From assembly GCF_014066305.1 (NCBI RefSeq), contig NW_023501042.1:1296501-1360500 (forward strand): DNA of 64,000 bases, read 5' to 3'. A program made the position numbers and the translations under genes. The DNA is from Letharia columbiana (lineage: Eukaryota > Ascomycota > Lecanoromycetes > Lecanorales > Parmeliaceae). The notes beneath the pieces were generated by a model. It was given only the letters and a program-made list of their open reading frames with translations. It was not told the DNA's origin and did not search any database. This document shows positions 54,819 to 64,000 of the stretch, in pieces. Positions within the stretch are counted from its first letter, which is position 1, and every line of letters starts with the position of its first letter.

Positions 54819-57800
54819 TTACAAGGGTAAAACCTTGGAGCGGTCTCCGAGGAACTTGGCACGATATGCGGTTATTTCTCCTGCCACGATGTTGAAATCT
54901 CTGATCTTCCTGGAACGAATGTCGTGGATGACCTCTCGCAAGCCATTGCCGAATTCGTCAGGCGAGGAGCCGTCGTCTGGTTTAGCTCCCAAATCAACAA
55001 GGATCTTGTCATCTGCGAGAGTGATGAACCTTGAGTCAGCTTGCGAACTTCATGGAGTTGTGAAACGAGTACCGATAAACCACGGAACAATACGAAAAAA
55101 GCAGCAGAGAAGTACACGCAATCAAGCCTCAATTAACGCACCACTCAAACCAATGCTCCTCAAATGCTGACTCGGGCAAGAATCATCATTGCATACGCCG
55201 TCTAACTCATAGCGACAAAGTGGAATTTCTGGATTGATAGTATGACTATAAGTCAATGATCGAAAGCCATTGGAGACTTCCTCAAGATACTGAGGATGAT
55301 ACCGAAATGACTTGAATTGCTTCAAGGGACTTTCATATGGGGTAAAATGTCCCGTTTTGCGGTTGGACTCAAGCTTTTGCACCTGGTTTGATTCAGCGAG
55401 CTTCGGCGAAGAAGAACGATATCTTACACTGTGAGACCCAGCTCCGATTGTAATGGCATCCACACTCACCTGTTGATGAACGGCTGGTGTTGAGTCGAAG
55501 CTCGCAGGCGCAATGAAATCATGACTATCAACATCAGGTGGAGAAAAGGATTTCTCCGAATCGACGCTCGATATCTCAGTAGGCCGCGGTACCTCTTCAC
55601 CTAATGGTGCTGGCTCGGGCGGTTCATAATCATCGGGGTCACTAGCATCAGCCAGAGACTGACTACGATTTAGTGATCGCTGTGATTGCTCGTCACCCGC
55701 CATACCAGCGTTGGCGGCGGGTGATGGCTCAACCGAACTCGGCTTTCCTATAGGCTCAGCCTCCTGGTCAGCAGGAAGCGGATTATGCATTGCGGCTGGT
55801 CGATCGGTCTTCGCTGTTCCGAGGTCCGGGACAGCATCAGGTTCTGGCTCCTGTCGTTGCGTTATACTTATTTCACTGGGCGGCTCATAAGTCTCGTCGT
55901 CGTCGATAGAACCAGAAGTGTCCTGAACCTCAGTCAAGGGCTTCGGGCTGTGAAAAGAGGGCTCGGCTTCGTCGACATCGCTACGGGACATTTCCATGAT
56001 GTCTTCCTCGAGTTCTCCATCTGACATCCGAATGTCTGCCGTCCGCGTTGACGACTTGTCTTGCACCACCCTACCGTTCCCGGCCCCGGCAGTGCCCGAA
56101 AGTTGTATTGAATCCAAGTCGGGGACTGTCTCAACTGACGCTGCGGGTTTCGTCAAAGCTAACAAAAGAGATCCCAATCAATCTGTGTTACTTTGAACAC
56201 ATCGACGGCCTTGATAAGTAGGCGCACTTACCTGGTATTTCTTGGATGCTTGTTGATTGATTTGGTATGTCCCCCACGTCACAAGAATCGAGATCCATAG
56301 GCCTAGGCAGGGCCTCTCCAGATCGCGACAAGTTGTTAAGCTCTTCAATCAGAACTTGCCTGCCTTCGATGCCTTTCTGGAGTTCAGTTTCTAGACCTAC
56401 TATTTCTTGTCGTAAGGACTCAAGCCTTATTCTTGTCCTCTCTACTTCGGCATCGAGGAGTGGCAATCCAGACTCTATTTCGGTCTTTCGAGCCTGCCGT
56501 TGGTTGCCGAGGGATGTTTTCCGTTCTCGCTCTTGCAAGTGCTTCAGTCGTGCCTCTTGCGCCCGCCTCTGTTCTTGCTCCTGAAGATGGTGGTCTACCT
56601 CTTGTTGTCGTAGATTCTTGTTGTCTTGTTCGCGCGCTTGCTGACTCTGGCTTTCTTCCAGACGTCGCTGTTCCTCATCCTGAAGCCGCTTCTGCTTTTC
56701 GTCTTTGAGTCGCTGCTCCTCTCCCCGCAGATTCGACTGCTCCTCTGCTTGTGGAATTTGCATTCTCTCAATCTGCGTAAGCGATTGGTCCGCTGCCGAG
56801 GCTCGAGAAATCTCCGCGGCCAAGGAACGCTCAGCCTCGGCCTTTGCTAGTTCGACTTCCTCTAACTGTTGCTCTGCATTGAGCTCCTCTTCTGCTGTGG
56901 AATCATTTCCTTCAGCGAGAGTAGCGAACGATTCTCCGTTCTTGACAGGTGCGATATCGCCATTCCGTGAGTCTGAGATGCTCGAGGGCGTATTCGGTGT
57001 GCCGTTGCTCTGATGTGGAGCTTCACCTGGAGGTGGTGAAGTTGTCACGCGACTGCAATTTCCAGGACTGTGAGTGCGGCTTGTAGTTTGCTTTGCCTTA
57101 ATAGCGATACGCTGCTCGAGCTCAGCAATTTTGCGATTCATGACTTCGATTTCCATCTCCTTCGATTTTAGACCTTTCAGATCGCCACTTTGCCCCGAGA
57201 CTTGCGCAGCAGGAGGCGTCATAACAACTGTTTTCTTGCGTGGCGGAAAATCAGTCAGCGGAGGCAGGCTCTTGACCAGTCTCTCATTGCCATTGCCTGG
57301 AGCAATGACTTGAGAATTTCTTGATAGAGAATCCCGACGACCGGCAATGTCTGTGTCTAAGGATTCATCTCCCGAGGTGTTATTGCTCACCTCATCGTCG
57401 CTAATGTCTATAATGACACTGGTATCCTCTTGCTGCCCCAGTGGTCTCTTTACCCTGGTGGAAGGTGAATCGATGAAGTCAGAAGCTTTCTGGCGCTTTC
57501 GGTTGGGTGAAACTGTTGTTGCGATGGTGGCTGGTAAAGCAAATTTCAGATCGAAGGAAGTTTCGGGTAATCGCGGTGTCTCATCTGTAGTTGGAGACTG
57601 AGCCGAGACCGCAGCGTGTGGACGAAAGCCTTGCTTTGACGCAGCGAAGGTGGCTAAACCGACTGTCTGCGGTGAGACTGCGAAGCCCTCGTTCGCGAGT
57701 GGTTGCGAAGGGTTTACAGGTTCCGGAGCACCTGATGTCATAAACAGTCCCGGGATGCTAAAGGGGGGCTTCTGGCTTGCTGGCGAAAAGTAAGAGCTTT

Positions 57801-59636
57801 GGCGACTGGGTACAGGTCGAGATGTTGGAATAGAGCTTTCAGCTGGGATGTTTGGAACACCTTTGGCGAGAGGTTGCTGACTGTGTCTCATTGCATCACT
57901 GCTGGTTGTTGATCGAGCCTGTTGTTGAATGCTCTCACGAAATTTTAGTGCCTCAATCTTCTGACGTGCTAGATCTGTCTGAGCTTTTCGTTTCGCTTCT
58001 ACATCCGAATCTTCGTTTTGAATTCCCTGTGCGGTATCGACCGATTCACTTGGTGCTTGCTGAGCGGTAGCCGGAACAATCGCTGAGGCAGCGTCTGACG
58101 ACTGGACTTGAGCAGATGTTCCCGAGTCTGTGATAGTGGATAATTTAGGGGACACAGGGGTAGTGGCGCTGACGGTGGGCTTGCCAGCCTTAGCTGCTAG
58201 CATTCGGGCAATATATTCTTTGCGATCGAGTATTTTTGTCTCGCCAGCTTTGATCCCGGTAGCTTTACCTAATGGATTCAAACTCGAGGATTTCGATAGT
58301 TTCGCTGAGCTGGCTTGACTCTGCACTGACTCTCCTCGTTCTTGTTCGCTGCAACAGTGGGTTGGCTGTTGATCTTGCCTTCCTCGTTTACCAGATGTGG
58401 AAACGTGTCATCGCCAAGGACGCTGTCATTTGAGCCTCTCTGTGGCGGTTTGGGATGTTGGTCGTGAATGCCCACAATTGCCTCACCTGGTGTGCTTTCA
58501 GTCGGCACGTCTCTAGCGCCAACTCGTGGTTTCATGATTTTCTGTTGCAGTAGATTTGAAGAAGCTGTGACTGGTAGCCCGATATTGGTGTAGAGTTTCC
58601 GGAGTATATCAGGATTCAAGCCCGCATTGATAATTCGGTTGAAGTCAAACCCTTCCGAATGCAAGTCTCGTAATGCTTGTTTGGCTTCGTCCATCTTTTG
58701 ATCTACCAATCGCAGACTTGCTTCCTTAGATCCTTGTGCAACGGTATCCATTGACAGCTGAGGCTGGGCTGATGTGTTCTCTGCCGTCCGCGAAAACAGA
58801 GGATCATCTAGATGATTGATGAAGCCGTTCCGCATGGGATATGGGCGAGGTTGCGATGCAGTGGAGCGCGGGGAATTTGGCGCAGCAAGCGAGTCTGGGG
58901 CAAAGAATATTAGAATATGAAGTCAGACCTGTCAACCAGCGTCGAGCGGCAGGGAAATACCTCGAATGAGCCCAGGAAGCGGTTTATTTGGAGCGTTTGC
59001 AACACGGTGACCGGATTCTCTGTCTGCAGGGTCTTCGTCCTCATGTCGCTTGTGTTGCGCCATTCCTGAAAAGGTCGCCGTACTCGCTCTTGAATGACGG
59101 GTTGATTTCTCGATTTCTCCGTCGTCAAGTTCGCCGTCTTCTAGTTCGGACAATGCAGGTGGAACCGTATCTGAGTCCCTAATGTTCGTGCTTTGGACCT
59201 CCGCGGCAGCCTGAAGATTTGAGAAGACAGTACCAGGATTTGAAGGAAGATTTGAACTTGTGGAAGGTTGAGTAGAGTTTTGAGCTTCGTAAGAAGGCAC
59301 ACCATGCGCAGACGGCGTTGGAGGGAATGCTGGAGATTGAAAGGCACTGTATTGGATTTGCCCACCATGAGATGGGTATGGGGCTCCATAGATTTCGTTC
59401 CCAGAGCTGGGTGTTGTCACACCTTGAGCATTTGAATGAAAGGAATGGGTATTCGCATTTGTATGTGGTACTATAGGCATACCATTCATTTGGCCTTGGC
59501 CATACAGAGACGAAGCATTTTGATATGGATACGGGTATTGAGGTAGACCATTATCGTAGCTGCCAACTGGAGGTTCCATGTGGACGTTAGGGTTGAAAGG
59601 GGTCCCAAATGTAGGTGGACGAGGATAATTCGACAT
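54819..59636 (-). CDS. RED1/ZFC3H1-like large protein with C-terminal CCCH zinc finger
   Basis: Five exons on the minus strand (58,961-59,636; 58,392-58,894; 56,232-58,320; 55,142-56,158; 54,819-55,012) give 1,492 residues. The N-terminal 180 residues are Pro/Tyr/Ser/Gln-rich. An acidic motif SELEDGELDDGEIEKS follows, then a helical segment (DFNRIINAGLNPDILRKLYT) and the conserved-looking LDRKEYIARMLAAKAGK. Long disordered stretches follow, then a highly charged coiled coil of roughly 200 residues (about 890-1,090). Near the C-terminus PLCRYELDGVCNDDSCPSQH forms a Cys3His finger (C-x7-C-x4-C-x3-H), the pattern of the putative zinc-finger domain of fungal Red1 and animal ZFC3H1. These scaffold nuclear RNA surveillance (MTREC/PAXT with Mtr4). 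The role is inferred from finger and layout. Exon 2/3 uses a 71-bp intron with a GTAAAC donor. Confidence 0.8.
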
Positions 59637-60368
59637 GGCGAATGGCTAGCTTCATGGGTCAAGAGGATGTGACAGGTCGAAGCTCACTGGTGGTTAGTCG
59701 CAAAGCGTTCAGAGAGCACTTGAATGTACATAGGAGATTGCGCAGAGCAGCGCGCATGGTGGACGAGGAGGAAACGAGGACTGATAGGAATCTACGGTTC
59801 AAGGAGAAAGACGCCACCGGGATTCGCAGGAGTGAGTGTCGAAACTGACTGGATCAAGAGGGAAGTGAAGCTGATGAATAGTGGTGAAGAAGTGAAGGAG
59901 TGAAGAAGTGAATGCGTAGCTCAGAGGCAAAGGTATAACATCAGCGACTTGAGAATTGAGAATAGTGTCGTGTCGTTGTAGGCAAAGTAAGGTACTTTAT
60001 AAGTTAGGCTTGGTAGGTTAGACTAAAAGTACCGTACTCCGTACTTCGCTGGTCGCTCGCATTTTTGCAGATTCGAGAACCTCAAATAAACTCTCGGCCC
60101 GTTCAGCGCCGAGCCAATCCAGCCTTGGCAAGCGCGACGCGAGTTGCTTCTACCTTACCCCTGCAAGAGCTAACTAATCGTTGTGTTTACTTTCTGCCTT
60201 TTGGTGAAGAGCAAGCTGTTTTGAGCCTGCTGTGTTCGCCTTTCGCTCACTTACTAGAACACGGCCGCTGTACTGATCTGTTTTCACTCGTGATAGTATC
60301 ATGTCTTTACGTGCGATTTGATTTGCTGCTGTTTGGTCGAACAAAATTGGCAGAGGGAGATCGGCAGC
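59637..60368. promoter_or_regulatory. Divergent promoter region between RED1-like and myosin genes
   Basis: 732 bp lie between start codons. It contains a purine-rich imperfect repeat of GAAGTGA units (about 59,860-59,915) and CT-rich stretches. No TATA box is clear. Several short out-of-frame ATGs precede the myosin start. Confidence 0.5.
59860..59915 (+). repeat. GAAGTGA imperfect tandem repeat
   Basis: Six or so GAAGTGA/GGAGTGA units occur in a row in the shared intergenic region. Confidence 0.7.
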
Positions 60369-63300
60369 ATGTCAACAACAGGTCCTGTCAGCGCCCGATG
60401 GCGCAACAATGCTTTCGACAGAGGTTCACCTTCCCCTTCGCCAGGCCTGGCGGTGCCCAGTACAAGACCCAGATCCGCTATCATTACCTCGCCTTCGGGC
60501 ACGGGACCCCCTGCAACGCATAATCGAAACCAGTCATTTTCTCCTCCGAGTGGATCAAGCTTTGCATCATTACAGCCGGCGATGCAGAGATCGACTTCAA
60601 CCAGGACGACTCACCAATTATCTAACACCTTTGCACCAAAGTTCATTAAGACCGAAGAATCTCAAAGGGCTGGTGACAAGATTGGCGGAATCGAGGGCGA
60701 GAACGACTTTTCTGGAAAACGTTACGTCTGGCTGCGAGACCCACAGTCAGCGTTCGTGAGAGGATGGGTAGTCGAGGAGCTTCTTGGAGGCCGTTTGCTT
60801 GTGCAATGTGACGACGGGAGCGTAAGGTGGCTAAACATTCAATTGAACTTGCAGGGATTGCTGACAGTGACTCAGCAACGAGAGGTCGATTCCGAGACCG
60901 TTGATAAAGTAAATCCTGCCAAGTTCGACAAGGCAGATGATATGGCAGAGCTCACTCACTTGAATGAGGCCTCTGTGGTCCATAATCTCCATATGAGATA
61001 TCAAGCAGATTTGATCTATGTTAGTCATCCGAGCGACGATTTGAGGCTCAGCTAATCGATGTCACCAGACCTATTCTGGCTTGTTTTTGGTCACCGTCAA
61101 TCCGTACTGTCCCCTGCCTATTTACACCAGCGATTATATGAAGATGTACAAGGGGCGCAGCAGGGAAGATACAAAACCTCACATATATGCCATGGCTGAT
61201 GGTGCCTTTCGGAATCTGATCGAGGAGGGTGAGAATCAGAGCATTTTGGTCACGTAGGTGTCTTTCACATCGATTATCCAGTCTCCGCTTATGCTTCGAT
61301 CAGTGGCGAGTCAGGTGCTGGCAAAACTGAGAACACTAAGAAAGTCATTCAATATCTTGCAGCCGTAGCAACTTCTGACTCTCCAGGGGTAAAATCTGGA
61401 GGACGGCAATTCTCTAACCTTTCGCAGCAGATCTTGAGGGCCAACCCGATTCTAGAGGCTTTTGGGAATGCCCAGACTGTACGCAACAACAATTCTTCAC
61501 GTTTCGGGAAATTCATTCGTATTGAGTTTACACGGTCAGGACAAATCGCAGGAGCTTTCATTGACTGGTATCTGCTAGAGAAATCTCGAGTCGTAAAGCT
61601 CAACTCCAGTGAAAGAAATTATCACGTGTTCTACCAATTGCTTAGAGGGGCAGACCGACGCATGAAGGAAGACTTCATGATCGCTGATCTAGGAGTGGAG
61701 GATTTTATCTACACGAGAGGTGGTAACGATATGATTGCTGGAGTCTCAGATGTTGATGAGTGGAGCTCGTTGCTGGAGGCTTTCCATATCATGGGCTTTT
61801 CTGAAAAGGAGCAGCGATCTGTGCTCCGTACTGTCGCTGCAGTTTTGCTCCTTGGTAACGTCACAGTGATGAAGGAGAGCATGCGGGCCGATCAAGCCAC
61901 ACTCACGGAAGATGCTCATGCACAAGCCAAGAAAGTCTGCCGGCTGCTCGGAATTGCCGTTGAGCCTTTTATTCAAGGATTGCTTCACCCAAAAGTCAAG
62001 GCCGGTAGAGAGTGGGTCGAGAGAGCTCAAACGCCAGAACAGGTCCGCTCATCTTTGGATGCCTTGTCGAAGGGTATCTACGAACGAGCTTTTGGCGATC
62101 TCGTGTCTCGGATCAATCGTCAGCTTGACCGGACTGGTATGGGCCTTGATGATTCCCACTTCATCGGAGTCTTGGATATCGCCGGTTTTGAGATATTTGA
62201 AGAGAATAGCTTCGAGCAACTGTGCATCAATTACACCAACGAGAAACTTCAGCAATTCTTCAACCACCACATGTTTGTCCTCGAGCAAGAAGAGTATGCA
62301 AGGGAGCAAATTGAGTGGAAATTCATCGATTTCGGAAAGGACCTCCAGCCCACCATTGATCTCATTGAGCTCCCAAACCCCATTGGAATTTTCTCCTGCC
62401 TTGACGAAGACTCCGTCATGCCAAAAGCTACTGACAGATCCTTCACTGAGAAGATGCACTCTTTATGGGAGCGGAAGACGCCCAAATATAGGCCGTCACG
62501 TTTAGCTCAAGGATTCATCCTGACACACTACGCAGCTGAAGTGGAATATTCTACGATTGGATGGCTGGATAAGAACAAAGACCCGCTCAACGACAACATC
62601 ACAAAGCTTCTTGCATCTTCCCATGACAAACACATCGCTACGCTCTTTACCGACTGTGCCGACCCTGATGAGGATGCCGGCGCAACAAGGAGTCGTGTCA
62701 AGAAAGGGCTCTTTAGGACGGTGGCACAACGACACAAGGAACAACTTTCCAGCTTGATGAATCAGCTTCACTCCACTCATCCCCACTTTGTGCGTTGTAT
62801 TCTGCCGAATCATAGGAAGCGGCCTAAGCAGTTCAGCGCACCGCTTGTCCTCGACCAACTGCGATGCAATGGTGTTCTTGAGGGCATAAGGATTGCCAGG
62901 ACCGGCTTCCCCAATAGACTGCCCTTTTCAGAGTTTCGTCAGCGATACGAAGTTCTTTGCCGCAACATGCCTAAGGGCTATCTTGAAGGTCGAACGGCCG
63001 CCCAGATGATGCTCGAAAAACTGGATTTGGACAATGCTCTTTATCGAGTAGGCTTAACGAAAGTTTTCTTCAGAGCCGGCGTGCTGGCAGAACTCGAAGA
63101 GCAGCGGGACTCTCTCATTCGGGATATCATGTCTAGATTTCAATCAGTCGCAAGAGGATTTACCCAACGAAGGATCGCAAACAAGCGCCTGTATCGAGCG
63201 GAAGCGACTCGAATCATTCAGCGTAACTTCGCGGTCTACAGCGACCTTTGCAACAATCCATGGTGGAGACTCTTCGTTCGGATGAAGCCTCTGCTAGGTG

Positions 63301-64000
63301 CTACCAAAACTGCTGGAGAAGTCAGAAAGCGCGATGAGACGATTCAGAAGCTGGAGGTCCAAGTGCAGCAGGAGAGTAACGATCGACTGAGGCTCGAAGA
63401 AGAGAGAAGGCGTGCAGAAACCGAAGTCCAACGCATTCAGCAAACCCTGGAAAGTGAACGCTCACTCGCGCTCGACAAAGAGGAAATTTTCAAGCGCCTG
63501 CAGCAGCGTGAAGCAGAGCTGATCGAAAAGCTTGCAGGTGCGATAGAAGATCAAGAAAGCCTTGAAGACCAGCTCGACGACCTCATTGATGCTAAAAAGA
63601 GGGCGGAAGAGCAAGCTGAGAAATGGCGTGGCCAGCTTGAGCAGGCGGGACACATCATTAGCAGACTAGAAGCCGACAAGAACGACCTCATAGACAGAAT
63701 TTCCGATTTGGACGATCGAATTAGCGAAAATGAGAGAGCTAGGACCGAGAAAAATGATAGACACGAGGGACTCATCCAGAACAATAAGATGCTAGAGAGC
63801 CAAATGCGCTTGCAAGAACGAAAAGTCTCCGACCTTGAGAGCAAGCTTCTCAAAATAGATCAAGACTTGGATATCAAGCTAGCTACAACCGCAAAGGACT
63901 TGCAGCTCTCACGAAAACAGGTCAAGGATCTTTTGGACGACAACCGCCAAATCCGACAACAACTCCAAGAGCTCTCATCCACTTCCACCGGCTACGAGGA
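60369..64000 (+). CDS. Class II myosin heavy chain (partial, runs off the window)
   Basis: Exons 60,369-61,019, 61,069-61,252/3 and 61,304 to the window end are open and in frame, giving about 1,177 residues. A Ser/Pro-rich N-terminal extension of about 115 residues precedes the SH3-like fold (YVWLRDPQSAFVRGWVVEE). Motor motifs are GESGAGKTENTKKV (P-loop, about 279), NNNSSRFGKF (switch I), LDIAGFEIFEENSFEQLCIN (switch II and relay) and HFVRCILPN with LRCNGVLEGIRIAR. The converter is followed by light-chain-binding helices (RFQSVARGFTQRRIANKRL; IIQRNFAVYSDLCNNPWW) and LFVRMKPLL, diagnostic of class II. A heptad coiled coil then continues to the edge. It drives cytokinetic ring constriction and septation in fungi. 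A 49-bp and a 50-bp intron are present; the second splits the codon just before the P-loop. Confidence 0.97.

Overview
This window is from a filamentous ascomycete (Pezizomycotina). Its genes have short GT..AG introns, often with CTAAC/CTGAC-type branch sites, and encode typical fungal proteins: MARVEL and WSC-domain proteins, VPS34, NSE4, and mitochondrial leucine-catabolism enzymes. The left half carries the signature of repeat-induced point mutation (RIP). Class-level placement (Leotiomycetes-like) would be a guess.

Positions 1 to about 30,150 form a very A+T-rich repeat block in which CpA/TpG dinucleotides are almost absent while CpG and CpT survive. It holds decayed, nested transposons. 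(a) A Ty3/gypsy element on the minus strand (about 11,749-20,308) has 217-218-bp LTRs, and its reverse transcriptase, RNase H and integrase are still readable through stops. Two inverted-repeat elements are nested in it. (b) A family of roughly 3-kb LTR elements has one copy at 6,504-9,633 (target duplication ATAAT) and a three-LTR tandem at 21,255-26,868 (target duplication TTTAT). (c) A family ends at 985, 11,730 and 29,540; its third copy is split by a 2.1-kb insertion. (d) Several short, weakly mutated or unmutated islands appear to be younger insertions. The interval 28.0-29.7 kb has homopolymer noise and an almost identical 131-bp duplication, and may be partly an assembly artefact.

Positions 30,200-64,000 are normal gene space. 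In order: a PPN2-like membrane metallophosphatase (+), VPS34 PI3-kinase (-), NSE4 of the SMC5/6 complex (+), a secreted protein joining about 100 Gly-X-Y collagen triplets to a WSC-like domain (-), a MARVEL-type membrane protein (-), 3-methylcrotonyl-CoA carboxylase alpha subunit (+), isovaleryl-CoA dehydrogenase (-), a small acidic nuclear-type protein (-), a PhoD-like phosphatase (-), a large RED1/ZFC3H1-like zinc-finger protein (-) and a class II myosin heavy chain (+, cut by the window edge).

MCC-alpha and isovaleryl-CoA dehydrogenase form a convergent leucine-catabolism pair without the MCC beta gene in view. VPS34/NSE4, MARVEL/MCC-alpha and RED1-like/myosin are divergent pairs sharing intergenic promoters. 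Exon boundaries were joined by hand from splice signals and frame. All close in frame except one junction in the PhoD-like gene.
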